Origin: Symbiodinium natans
Lineage: Eukaryota > Sar > Dinophyceae > Suessiales > Symbiodiniaceae
Direction: 5' to 3'
Length of the DNA: 48,877 nt
NCBI GenBank assembly: GCA_905221605.1
Contig: CAJNDS010000220.1
Span: 145,001-193,877, forward strand
Each line of letters opens with the position of its first letter. Position 1 is the stretch's first letter. Below are positions 20,201 through 23,040 of the stretch, piece after piece. The position numbers were made by a program, and so were the translations under genes. The notes under the pieces are model-generated. The model was not told where the DNA came from. It was given only the letters and a program-made list of their open reading frames with translations, and ran no database searches.

Positions 20201-23040
20201 TAGTTCGCTCGGTGTCGACTTCCGGTGAACTTCCAGACGGCAACGCTTCTCCCTTCATGGGAGTGGACCCATCATTGGAGTCCTTTGTCTCACCTTCTGC
20301 AGCAGGCAAATCTTCTTCCACTGCAGGGCCATTGAGTCGATCATCCACGGCAGGCACGCTTTCTTCCACCGCAGGCTCCTTTGGTTCCATGGCCTCCAAA
20401 GGAGAATTTCCACCATCATTGACCACAGCTGCCTCATTGGCTCCGGTGTAGCCCTTGTCATTTCGTTCCTCGCTGCTAACTTCAGGTTGCACCAGTGCGT
20501 CCACCTGTGAACCTCCATCATCAGCTGCTGCGGAGACCTGCGCCCCATTGTTGCAGTCGCCCGTGGAACGTACCACCACATGCACCTCAACCCGTGCTTC
20601 CTTCGCACTCCAGGTAATATCTGGCGCATCAACCCGCGCATCATTGGCGCTCCAGGCCTCATTTTTCAGATCATCCGTGTCTCCAGCTACTCCAGAAGCT
20701 TCTTTTTCCCCTTGAATGGCAGAATCCTTGGCACCAAACGAAGAGACCTCCTCAGTCGTAACACACAACTTTTTCTCTCCATCCTCCGAATCTCCAGGAC
20801 CACCTTCCTGAACAACAGGTACCACATCCACCACTCGCTCTTCTGCAGCCGACACAGTTCCGATCACCTCATTGGGCATTTTCTCTTCTGGATCCACCAA
20901 TTCCATCGCTGCCCCACCCTCAGAAAGCGCTTCTGTTTCTTCCCGATCCAGGTGTTGAGCTCCAGCGATGTTGGCTTGGTTCCCAGGAATCCCTTCCTCA
21001 TCAGGAGAACCCGAGGTCGGGGCGTCACCATCAGCCCTAGGACCGCTATCCCTGATAGTAGAGGAAAAATCTTTTCACCTAAACTATTTACACTACCCTG
21101 GAATGCCCTCGTAGACTCAGTCTTCGGAGTAGAGGATGAAGAATCCAGCGCCGCCTCCATTTCCAGCTCATTGCCCAAAGGAGACCCAACCACCTCGTCG
21201 CTCTTCACCTTTTCACCTACCACCGGCAATGTCCACTTGGTTTCGTGCGTATCCAGGCAGTAATAATATTGTCTCCCATCTTCATGGAGGTGCAATTCCC
21301 ACATTGTGCCATCACACGCTTGGATCAGATGCTCGTCTTTCCGAAAACCGTCCCTTTCAGAAACCTGTCGCATCTCGTCCTCTTCTTCTGACAGCTGTCG
21401 CAACCGTTCAGCCTCCATCTGTAGGATCTCCTCCTCCCCCATGGCGTATTCAGCAGCAGGTGCAGCTTCAAAGCCGTCCGCACCCTTCTGTTTGTGACCG
21501 CTTCCACCACCTTGGGAACTCGAAGATGGACCCTTTTTGATCTTGTTCAACGGCCTCCTGGTCGCTTGTAGCACTTCTCCAATCAGATCGGTCTGAGACT
21601 CTTGGTCTACCATTCGACCCGAAGTCGAAGACGACGGCTGGTACCCGTGTTTGTGTAACACTCGTAAAACAGTCACCTCCATTTCACGATCTATGCCACC
21701 AGTCGCATCCCAGTTCCTTTTTCACCAGGCTTTGGCGGTACAGAAACAGCACGTCCTTCAGCTTCAGCATTGCTAACCATATCCCTATTGGGATTCATAC
21801 CCGCATTGGGGCTTTCTGCAACCAAGGCCTCTTCCAGATGTACTTCAGCGTCGGGAATCACCTCTTCCAACACCGATCTTTCACCCAGAGACTCAGCTGC
21901 ACCATTTCCAGCTCCACCATCTTGTCCACCATCCGAGGCAAGTTGGAGCCATCGCTTCGGAGAAGGCATTGCTTCTTGATCCCAAAACCTTGAAAGAACA
22001 CTTAACCGCAGGGAACCTAATTTGGGCTCATAACCTACGGGGGGACAACCAAGGAAGGAAATCAACTCCCCTAATCGCCCTGAACTTATATTTCCCAGAT
22101 CGAACCAAGAAACAAACAAGAACACGGATAAGAGCAACCCAGGGGGGAAGGAAAGGGGGAAGGAATCCACACCCTTACCAAACCCTAAGAACCCAGGCAC
22201 TACTTTTTGAACTTGTGGCTTTCTGTTCAAGCCCATCTTGAGCCAAACATAATTTCCGGGTTTATTAACCCTTCCAACTCTCAACACTAACTCTTTTCTA
22301 CAATACCAATTGCAGCTCCGCACCCTAAACCCTAAACCCTAAACCCTAAACCCTAAACCCTAAACCCTAAACCCTAAACCCTAAACCCTAAACCCTAAAC
22401 CCTAAAACATAAACCCTAAACCCTAAACCCTAAACCCTAAACCCTAAACCCTAAACCCTAAACCCTAAACCCTAAACCCTAAACCCTAAACCCTAAACCC
22501 TAAACCCTACACCCTAAACCCTAAACCCTAAACCCTAACCCCTTTAAGCAAAAAGCGTACCCTTTTTGATCCTGGGTTACTGAGCATCCTAGTCACTTTC
22601 AGCTTGGCAGCAGGCTGCCCTGATCAAAAACAAGCCTGTGATCAACCTCGACCCGAAGGACGGACGGCTATCTACGGGTACATGCTACAACTGGCTGGTT
22701 CTGAGTAGGGAACGAGGGAGTGAGGTACCCTATATAATCCCTTTAAAGGGATTATATAGGGTTTAGGGTTTAGGGCCCTAATTCCCTCATTCCCTACAGC
22801 GCACAGCATCCTGGTGTGCTGCCTGAGCCTTCTCGATAGCGTAGCGTGTGATGTAGCAGGGCTGCCAGGGCTCGTGAAGCCCAGGCTCATCAAACGCCAT
22901 CCCAGTTCTCAGTTAAGGGTTTAGGGTTTAGGGTTTAGGGTTTAGGGTTTAGGGTTTGGGGGCAGGATCGCCTCATCCAGCAGCTGCAGCAGCAACTGAG
23001 AGCAGCACACAGCTTCATCCTCGAGAAGATGGGCTTGGAG
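1724..23040 (+). CDS. Kinesin-like protein: N-terminal motor domain, 23 micro-exons (gene model; exons listed separately)
   Basis: This is a kinesin-family motor, an ATPase that moves on microtubules. It was read exon by exon. Seen in order: beta-1 VCVRVRPLLDE, EFSFSFLDAQ, SQEDVYDG, GYHATVFAYGQT then P-loop GSGKTYTMEG, GIPRVLHRLF, SFLQIYQ, RIFDLLNP, a switch I region with NIASSRSH, switch II LVDLAGSE, NINQSLFVLRRVI, HIPYRESKLTSLLQ, MVMLACLSPAD, LSTLQYAAQAALIKNKP, and then a Gln-rich coiled-coil start. Assembled, this is a nearly complete motor. The switch I, switch II and P-loop residues are intact, so it is probably functional. Most exon junctions agree in phase. Donors are mainly GC or GA, a few GT; acceptors are AG, nearly always followed by G. 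Introns run from about 127 nt to 9.5 kb and are full of telomeric repeats. The first coding exon and start codon are uncertain. The kinesin subfamily was not assigned. Confidence 0.9.
2175..2207 (+). CDS. Kinesin exon: beta-1 strand VCVRVRPLLDE
   Basis: VRVRPL is the characteristic first strand of kinesin motors. The acceptor is CTCGAAG; the exon ends GACGAG with a GC donor (GCCAGC). It is 33 nt, phase 0 at both ends. The next intron is only 127 nt and consists mostly of CCCTAAA units. Confidence 0.85.
2227..2330. repeat. CCCTAAA array filling a 127-nt intron
   Basis: Occupies nearly all of the intron between the exons at 2175 and 2335; contains CCCCAAA variants. Confidence 0.9.
2335..2385 (+). 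CDS. Kinesin exon: ELRAGASAAALRAARGS
   Basis: Opens after GAGCAG, phase 0 from VRVRPLLDE. It is bracketed by CCCTAAA (2227-2330) and TTTAGGG (2403-2466). The donor is uncertain, with TCG before GCGCC preferred (phase 0). It is GC-rich and Ala/Arg-rich, a variable kinesin region. Confidence 0.65.
2403..2466. repeat. TTTAGGG array at intron 5' end
   Basis: Eight units, the last ones TTGAGGG, starting about 17 bases after the exon. Confidence 0.9.
2929..3053 (+). repeat. Tandem duplication of about 67 bp
   Basis: GACTTTGCAGGGGGC...GTAAGTCTGAATAT occurs twice in a row with small differences. No coding meaning seen. Confidence 0.7.
3553..3629 (+). CDS. Kinesin exon: ENIADRD...EFSFSFLDAQ
   Basis: The acceptor is GTGCAGTCAG. 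EFSFSFLDAQ corresponds to the kinesin F-x-F-D-x-V-F strand that precedes the QEDVY helix. The exon is 77 nt and ends CAAAG before donor GCTTAG. Its last two bases complete a Ser codon with the next exon (AG+T), giving SQEDVY. Confidence 0.85.
4628..4676 (+). CDS. Kinesin exon: (S)QEDVYDGLKLDALMRK
   Basis: QEDVYDG matches the conserved helix before the P-loop strand. The acceptor is GGCAG; the exon ends CGAAAG with a GC donor. It is 49 nt. The following intron is 131 nt and holds no telomeric array. Confidence 0.9.
4808..4853 (+). CDS. Kinesin exon: VAAGYHATVFAYGQT
   Basis: GYHATVFAYGQT is the strand that enters the kinesin P-loop. The acceptor is GCATAG. The last base G plus GA from the next exon makes the first P-loop Gly. 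The donor is GACGCC, a GA intron start. CAGGA occurs at both ends of the intron. Confidence 0.95.
5015..5215. repeat. CCCTAAA array with variant blocks
   Basis: Regular units, then about 13 copies of CCCCTAA, then CCCTAAA, then six CCCTCAA. It lies directly before the P-loop exon. Blocks of one variant show local amplification. Confidence 0.92.
5235..5301 (+). CDS. Kinesin exon: P-loop GSGKTYTMEG
   Basis: The nucleotide-binding Walker A motif GSGKTYTM is intact. After it comes a short insert (YRYRPDAKAADA). The exon ends GCCGG before a GA donor and joins in phase to GIPRVLH. It is 67 nt, bracketed by CCCTAAA-type (to 5215) and TTTAGGG (from 5348) arrays. Confidence 0.95.
5348..5465. repeat. 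TTTAGGG array at intron 5' end
   Basis: About 16 units after the P-loop exon. Confidence 0.92.
5470..5540. repeat. Dispersed repeat E
   Basis: TTATTGGGGTCCTCATC...ATCCTACTATTTGGGG; the same series recurs at 11278-11330 in another intron. Confidence 0.6.
5873..6236. repeat. Long CCCTAAA array with CCCTGAA block
   Basis: About 50 units including nine CCCTGAA at 6127-6192 and CCCGAAA variants. It ends 60 bases before the exon at 6296. Confidence 0.93.
6296..6350 (+). CDS. Kinesin exon: (G)IPRVLHRLFAYVEKLQQE
   Basis: GIPR plus LF matches the kinesin G-[IV]-[IV]-P-R helix after the P-loop. The acceptor is AGTCAG; the exon ends GAG before donor GCCCAG. It is 55 nt. The preceding 994-nt intron starts with TTTAGGG and ends with a 360-nt CCCTAAA array. 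Confidence 0.9.
6701..6742 (+). CDS. Kinesin exon: ETFSVSISFLQIYQ
   Basis: SFLQIYQ-E corresponds to the conserved S-[YF]-[LM]-E-I-Y-N-E motif. The exon is 42 nt, phase 0 at both ends, acceptor GCAGAG, donor GA (CAG then GAACCC). Confidence 0.95.
7095..7155 (+). CDS. Kinesin exon: ERIFDLLNPAPVVPTGIPAQ
   Basis: RIFDLLNP matches the kinesin [KR]-[IV]-x-D-L-L-x-P segment. The acceptor is TTGAAAG; the donor is GA (CTCAAG then GAATTC). It is 61 nt and ends in phase 1. Confidence 0.95.
7510..7603 (+). repeat. Dispersed repeat D, intact copy
   Basis: About 94 bp from AGTAGGCCCC to CCTAGGTTACTC, with an internal region TTATAATCCCCTTAAAACCC. It is partly palindromic, MITE-like. Confidence 0.7.
7886..7962. 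repeat. CCCTAAA array at intron 3' end
   Basis: About eleven units, ending 16 bases before the exon at 7978. Confidence 0.9.
7978..8059 (+). CDS. Kinesin exon: GFGQTEDSGLRLRWDAS...YVENLF
   Basis: LRLRWD...HFYVENLF matches the kinesin L-x-[IL]-R-E-x5-x-[YV]-V-x-[GN]-L strand pair. It is 82 nt, acceptor GCGCCAG, GC donor (TTCGT then GCCGCG). It sits between a CCCTAAA array ending at 7962 and a TTTAGGG array starting at 8079. Confidence 0.95.
8079..8133. repeat. TTTAGGG array at intron 5' end
   Basis: Eight perfect units, 20 bases after the exon ending at 8059. Confidence 0.92.
8139..8206. repeat. Repeat A, degraded copy
   Basis: Left arm TACTTGGAGGTTCATGG and an internal ACTTATAACCCACTTATAGG. 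Partial right arms also occur at 24240-24285 and 45700-45746, and a left arm at 4699-4718. Confidence 0.6.
8566..8612 (+). CDS. Kinesin exon: YQCTSAEDALKFYNA
   Basis: The segment corresponds to the kinesin V-x-S-x-E-[ED] helix before switch I. It is 47 nt, acceptor TATAG, donor GC (GCCG then GCGTCC), and splices in phase to give NAGKHMAS. Confidence 0.9.
8796..8853 (+). CDS. Kinesin exon: switch I, GKHMASTAMNIASSRSHTVL
   Basis: It carries the switch I signature N-x2-S-S-R-S-H (NIASSRSH), which contacts nucleotide and Mg. It is 58 nt, acceptor CCCAG, donor GC (GTGCT then GCCTGG). Confidence 0.97.
9625..9853. repeat. CCCTAAA array at intron 3' end
   Basis: Degenerate at first (CATCCCTAAA), regular from 9768. 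Ends 15 bases before the exon at 9868. Confidence 0.92.
9868..9902 (+). CDS. Kinesin exon: SALAETSELGA
   Basis: This 35-nt exon links HTVL to GEAVREV in phase. The acceptor is CCCTTAG. It lies between a 230-nt CCCTAAA array and a TTTAGGG array starting at 9926. The 11 bases AGGCGAAGCGG at its end recur at the next exon's start, so the exact splice point is ambiguous but the protein is unchanged. Confidence 0.8.
9926..10112. repeat. TTTAGGG array at intron 5' end
   Basis: Mixed TTTAGGG, TTTAGGGG and TTTCGGG units. Starts 24 bases after the exon at 9902. Confidence 0.92.
10294..10475. repeat. CCCTAAA array at intron 3' end
   Basis: About 25 units, some CCCTAAG. Ends shortly before the switch II exon. 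Confidence 0.92.
10499..10549 (+). CDS. Kinesin exon: switch II, EAVREVTSNLTLVDLAG
   Basis: LTLVDLAG is the switch II strand and loop (D-x-A-G); the next exon supplies SE. It is 51 nt, acceptor GCGGAG, donor GC (GCAG then GCCGAC). Confidence 0.97.
10764..10813 (+). CDS. Kinesin exon: SEKAAAANEGNPERFK
   Basis: It completes DLAG-SE and runs into the switch II helix. It is 50 nt, acceptor CGTGAG, donor GC (TTCAAG then GCTCCG), phase 0 into EAVNINQSL. Confidence 0.95.
10846..10928. repeat. TTTAGGG array at intron 5' end
   Basis: Degenerate then regular units after the exon at 10813. Confidence 0.88.
11114..11202 (+). CDS. Kinesin exon: EAVNINQSLFVLRRVITALS
   Basis: NINQSLFVLRRVITALS matches the invariant kinesin N-[IV]-N-x-S-L-x2-L-x2-V-I-x-A-L. 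The acceptor is ATCCAG. The 3' end is set where a GT donor gives a phase-2 join to HIPYRESKL, so the last few codons are less certain. Confidence 0.93.
11278..11330. repeat. Dispersed repeat E, second copy
   Basis: TTATTGGGGTCCTTATTAG...ATCCTACTATTTGGGG. Confidence 0.6.
11474..11500 (+). CDS. Kinesin exon: HIPYRESKL (27 nt)
   Basis: The universal kinesin motif H-[IV]-P-Y-R-[DE]-S-K-L is almost the whole exon. The acceptor is GCTCAG; the donor is GA (AAGCT then GAAACC). At 27 nt it is the smallest well-supported exon here. Confidence 0.95.
12099..12133 (+). CDS. Kinesin exon: TSLLQHAIGGK
   Basis: It continues SKL-TSLLQ-x3-GG, the kinesin S-K-L-T-x-L-L-Q-x2-L-G-G motif. It is 35 nt, acceptor ACCGAG, donor GC (GGCAAAG then GCTCG). 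AGGCT occurs at both ends of the next intron. Confidence 0.93.
12229..12388. repeat. CCCTAAA array at intron 3' end
   Basis: Two blocks with CCCTAAG units. The flanking segment AAGTCTTAGGGCTCAA occurs twice (12271 and 12389), so the array was duplicated together with its flank. Confidence 0.88.
12414..12463 (+). CDS. Kinesin exon: GFMVMLACLSPADRSYE
   Basis: MVMLACLSPAD matches the kinesin [MI]-x-[AC]-x-[IL]-S-P strand. It is 50 nt, acceptor GCGCAG, donor GA (TATGAG then GAGCTG). Confidence 0.95.
12486..12658 (+). repeat. Dispersed repeat F split by a CCCTAAA array
   Basis: The left part (GTATTCCCTTATGGTCCC) and the right part (TTGTTAAGGTCCC) match the intact copy at 37172-37270. The array at 12537-12632 sits between them, where the intact copy has only AACCCCCAAAACCCT. 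Confidence 0.7.
12725..13260. repeat. Mixed telomeric arrays around the exon at 13101
   Basis: TTTAGGG at 12725-12810, CCCTAAA at 12932-13008 before the exon, TTTAGGG with TTTCGGG variants at 13164-13260 after it. Confidence 0.88.
13101..13133 (+). CDS. Kinesin exon: ENLSTLQYAAQ (last exon before the retrotransposon-bearing intron)
   Basis: NLSTLQYAAQ-A is the kinesin E-T-L-S-T-L-[RK]-[YF]-A motif of the last motor helix. It is 33 nt, acceptor GGGGCAG after a G-run, donor GC (CAG then GCGCGG). The next coding exon lies 9.48 kb downstream. Confidence 0.95.
13344..13386 (+). repeat. Dispersed repeat D, left half
   Basis: AGTAGTGCCCCTATTCCC...TTCCCTTATAA matches the left half of the copies at 7510 and 48341. 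The telomeric array follows at once; the right half is at 22541-22585. Confidence 0.75.
13386..13479. repeat. CCCTAAA array, left part (target of the retrotransposon)
   Basis: About 13 units ending CCCTA, directly abutting the 3' LTR. It continues at 22323. Confidence 0.95.
13480..13766 (-). repeat. 3' LTR
   Basis: The second 287-bp copy, about 96% identical to the 5' LTR. The TTTGGCTCAAG motif is at 13691-13681. A CCCTAAA array abuts its outer end. Confidence 0.92.
13767..13779 (-). other. Polypurine tract
   Basis: On the minus strand AGGACAGGGGGAG lies immediately before the 3' LTR (TGCGGAG), the expected site of plus-strand priming. Confidence 0.8.
13780..14136 (-). other. Retroelement 3' untranslated region
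   Basis: Between the ORF4 stop and the polypurine tract. Short open frames exist but none looks coding. No RT or integrase remnant was seen. Confidence 0.5.
14137..20127 (-). CDS. Retroelement ORF4: S1-like domain plus six CCCH zinc fingers (1,996 aa)
   Basis: One uninterrupted frame. In order: an S1/cold-shock-like beta domain at about 50-115 (MGLVRCINGYGAFLDHG, then GDTVNGTVKRVEDDG); three CCCH fingers at about 358-521 (CRFFNKGRCRNGDGCPYEH and two similar); a charged, low-complexity middle with a helical HLWVYTPHVSEVM region; three more CCCH fingers at about 1585-1661 (for example CVQFARSGKCRFGDRCVFEH); and a Lys-rich tail with nuclear-signal-like KKKVKKKRK, ending NRKKK. CCCH fingers and S1 domains bind RNA, so a gag-like RNA-packaging role or an RNA-processing role is inferred. 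No RT (YxDD), integrase or protease motif was found. The upstream frame enters by a -1 shift; the first ATG may not be the real start. Confidence 0.85.
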   Translation of the reverse strand: MGLVEQDEQCDPKVKTKDAPGADDTEMVSEERVKKVPREGALESPGPHCYQEGDEIMGLVRCINGYGAFLDHGDMNVLIPAEGNNAYQFKFGDTVNGTVKRVEDDGTIILDTFLVLEEDAEDSSSTLRKWKPSGWSTWWTDSWYAGQWYQDSNGQWDWKQEEEQSDEELVVQELSSEERKERQLYREKIYKALLENGNEEEAYVGKITGMLLGRPMEDLQEGVADQAFLNAEARRAYGILQNDGWKPDGTESTGLGKLTTFSRTQYHNALFELARRKRRFSRPVVGDAVATVLNQGEDEFWNALWLDTKLFLQELDGAVQSMSKRENKPMEAYMDPDQYKKAYMTPKTVLSPGYSKLCRFFNKGRCRNGDGCPYEHRRYGEGWPEGGSTDPKNSQEADDEDGNIGDPPTEEGTVDEAQQEREDLAFRAKYNFGKGASKGEPTSGEPKGRLCLYYNQGGCKYGTTCRYLHNDDIALEGTWEPGQAWDNASRKSLRDAGFHHCCFDYYLRGRCRKGLNFCKYSHDEMSEERLSLLKHLVQVANQVRFEKERGWELTDRSTFQPPASGGAESSSSSAPKALQMTNVSQKDGEKGILDEVEADEQKNSVAASTSTQLHNPEEPIENWMARNAHLWVYTPHVSEVMITLGVTNVSDLQEFIFVEDLVDKGINKVTACKILQLVGEVRYRPGGPEKAVPSDASVRVQQSSGNKGTGRAAVRTLTQVREAEDSGAKTMPRGSYRELFDKVRYRDGWTLAQRSPLCVQKLRLVGVGMPPVNPPTKKYRSRSNPVRRGRPLLDKKQVRQVPRSRSQRRVQLAEVVEKPKPLEPVKPRGGLSYPFSRAWADVVDDDDQAEALVSYAASSSDSSEEETNAVQRLKELFLQERDSWRTASRGNVPQSGSSGSNDGPKKSVHLGEGRDKASRGETRQEVTSQVFSLPQPSRRAERSQKRTRDGSVMVGSLAVGSTDEVLPGQGAAGQVNVSESAQVLPGHEVAGQETAPEGAVQISGEETDQKEGEGGSNDLRGNDAKMLDGGPVRSDLQQLLVKGLLTRIYWKVAVGKLPMGQRDCQKGSNKMDRNLVISMSSEGASEQDENLALEDDADQSMGDGAMVMVYDPGTLIQSPTTDWVMRRGLTDRTVWPAMAHLAQRICAEMVQVDEMNAQLGTGTLLFQRRDQGYYTDLHHSFHDNPCLPAVGNYPLSVMGALLSPGLEGEFKNTDKFGTAMEAIAYDWSRSPGMEVHIELMARVAKMVHPFLNLGAQGSVMVSEFLWQRGRARLMEFLQAATCADQLEALWRRMDDDADEEVDPSTAMLEVLGLEDAVLDQGNNESLIPIEDAGGETSGDTGGKGKAPEVSPEEEKSSGSSRLADTRIFLWSVYSRVASNFSMQDRTTGKIFDSTKGYPGEGPNNDDNPSSKGNFPWISEDYLDEVVSKKMERSSEMDGFVPGSEGSLEKVEVENVTASKILMALWKKGHRVGFRRLRRLNASGCKVGAMKRPIKRVQKIGARKAFMKMFNVFGSSQHGSGVGGKPIMKVVGPRPGFPAVLQAPNTDSTSGEGSSPQVHGNVHVEHNRPMDRYEAERLEKRKKGFCYWFGRGKDRCKFGDDCKFIHSEDDVVLHSYWCKYYVAGRECFAGKDCGFSHDATGVRCVQFARSGKCRFGDRCVFEHGVPLEKQRPRSPRTPPRDGPRRKSGANGGEKEIPPEQFDDDEEDFMVYDEETKMTELLMEAISFLSGGKPDLARAEADPLFKLLKFTGDADQMDQVWVSWTTEMLSALELLEVVKSYDVSLAEVEEWVNDLRIWYERANLGEEKDPKRGKKRSLERESSKDIPAEKGVVETSETEVAVEEEKKKVKKKRKAAAIEDPYTLMVPKPKKMPTIIEKGGSTSNVVASAVEKSSKTRTKSNVGGKTKKKEKSQSPKKEEVVMVQDPEEKDRPSDAEAPGSANANEELGQSCQAIEDAKREGLVSSIQRGIQDPILTISDLEYILLQLHLKIANNRKKK
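20085..20906 (-). CDS. Retroelement ORF3, acidic low-complexity segment
   Basis: It is 273 residues, rich in Glu, Asp, Ala and Ser, with imperfect internal repeats around ARVDAPDITWSAKEARVEV; no fold recognised. Near its end the 0-frame codons ACA AAA AAG contain the classical slippery heptamer A AAA AAG (minus strand, about 20143-20137). A -1 slip there enters the ORF4 frame exactly. ORF3 would then be the middle, disordered part of a fused protein. Confidence 0.65.
   Translation of the reverse strand: MELVDPEEKMPNEVIGTVSAAEERVVDVVPVVQEGGPGDSEDGEKKLCVTTEEVSSFGAKDSAIQGEKEASGVAGDTDDLKNEAWSANDARVDAPDITWSAKEARVEVHVVVRSTGDCNNGAQVSAAADDGGSQVDALVQPEVSSEERNDKGYTGANEAAVVNDGGNSPLEAMEPKEPAVEESVPAVDDRLNGPAVEEDLPAAEGETKDSNDGSTPMKGEALPSGSSPEVDTERTTADEAKPLAEKREVLKSRSTKKMSLWDSWSRTSSVTQR
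20864..21682 (-). CDS. Retroelement ORF2 with WW domain
   Basis: It is 272 residues from the first ATG. A Glu-rich helical stretch (about 82-115) leads into a WW domain at about 127-153: W128, a YYY core at 139-141, W150, P153 (W-x21-W-x2-P). WW domains bind proline-rich ligands and occur in splicing and transcription proteins. The C-terminal part is Ser/Glu-rich. It overlaps ORF3 by about 40 nt in a -1 relation, with an A4 run (20879-20882) in the overlap. It probably forms part of one long polyprotein with ORF1, ORF3 and ORF4. Confidence 0.75.
   Translation of the reverse strand: MEVTVLRVLHKHGYQPSSSTSGRMVDQESQTDLIGEVLQATRRPLNKIKKGPSSSSQGGGSGHKQKGADGFEAAPAAEYAMGEEEILQMEAERLRQLSEEEDEMRQVSERDGFRKDEHLIQACDGTMWELHLHEDGRQYYYCLDTHETKWTLPVVGEKVKSDEVVGSPLGNELEMEAALDSSSSTPKTESTRAFQGSVNSLGEKIFPLLSGIAVLGLMVTPRPRVLLMRKGFLGTKPTSLELNTWIGKKQKRFLRVGQRWNWWIQKRKCPMR
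21691..21969 (-). CDS. Retroelement ORF1 (N-terminal part of the putative gag-like protein)
   Basis: The frame is open from the LTR (first codon there is GTG) to 21691. The first ATG after the primer-binding site is at 21969, giving 92 residues (MPSPKRWLQLASDGG...), acidic and low-complexity. Another possible start is the ATG in the LTR right after the spliced-leader-like motif (22236). It ends TAG. The downstream ORF is in the -1 frame, and the A-run at 21718-21722 lies in the only window where a shift could join them. No domain recognised. Confidence 0.6.
   Translation of the reverse strand: MPSPKRWLQLASDGGQDGGAGNGAAESLGERSVLEEVIPDAEVHLEEALVAESPNAGMNPNRDMVSNAEAEGRAVSVPPKPGEKGTGMRLVA
22024..22035 (-). 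other. Primer-binding site for half initiator tRNA-Met
   Basis: GGTTATGAGCCC begins at the first base after the 5' LTR. Its complement GGGCTCATAACC is the anticodon stem-loop of eukaryotic initiator tRNA-Met. Drosophila copia and yeast Ty5 are known to prime from this internal site with a cut tRNA rather than from the CCA end. Confidence 0.8.
22036..22322 (-). repeat. 5' LTR
   Basis: A 287-bp direct repeat of 13480-13766. It contains, on the minus strand at 22247-22237, TTTGGCTCAAG followed at once by ATG. The 11 bases equal the 3' end of the dinoflagellate spliced leader as I recall it. Its end carries C-runs and T-rich stretches. Confidence 0.92.
22323..22540. repeat. CCCTAAA array, right part (target of the retrotransposon)
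   Basis: About 30 units starting CCCTA at the LTR edge and in phase with the left part. Confidence 0.95.
22541..22585 (+). repeat. Dispersed repeat D, right half
   Basis: CCCCTTTAAGC...GTACCCTTTTTGATCC and GGGTTACT match the right half of repeat D, separated from its left half by the telomeric array and the retrotransposon. Confidence 0.75.
22614..22658 (+). CDS. Kinesin exon: AALIKNKPVINLDPK
   Basis: IKNKPVINLDP is the end of the motor core, beyond the retrotransposon. It is 45 nt, acceptor GGCAGCAG, donor GA (CCGAAG then GACGGA). Phase 0 on both sides proves it continues the exon at 13133. Confidence 0.95.
22705..22797. repeat. Palindromic repeat C carrying telomeric units
   Basis: Arms GTAGGGAACGAGGGAGTGAGG and CCCTCATTCCCTAC, perfect inner palindrome ATAATCCCTTTAAAGGGATTAT, then two TTTAGGG units inside one arm. 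Confidence 0.85.
22914..22957. repeat. TTTAGGG array just before an exon
   Basis: About six units ending eight bases before the exon at 22966; an exception to the usual orientation. Confidence 0.88.
22966..23040 (+). CDS. Kinesin exon: DRLIQQLQQQLRAAH... coiled-coil start
   Basis: A Gln/Leu-rich heptad-like helix directly after the motor core, as expected of a kinesin neck or stalk. The acceptor is GGGGCAG, unusually close behind a TTTAGGG array. The donor is probably GT (TTGGAG then GTGGGC), phase 0. Confidence 0.88.

Larger units (their letters stand above)
13480..22322 (-). mobile_element. LTR retrotransposon, copia/Ty5-type priming, no recognisable pol
   Basis: The element is 8,843 bp. 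It has two direct 287-bp terminal repeats (13480-13766 and 22036-22322) that differ at about 11 positions by hand count. It is flanked by CCCTA at 13475-13479 and 22323-22327; removing the element and one CCCTA restores an in-phase CCCTAAA array. Read on the minus strand, LTRs start TGCGGAG and end CCCCGTA. Right after the 5' LTR is GGTTATGAGCCC, complementary to the anticodon arm of initiator tRNA-Met. Just before the 3' LTR is the polypurine tract GGACAGGGGGAG. Internal ORFs carry WW, S1-like and CCCH domains but no protease, integrase, RT or RNase H that I can recognise, so it is probably non-autonomous (gag-only type). It lies antisense in a kinesin intron. Confidence 0.93.
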
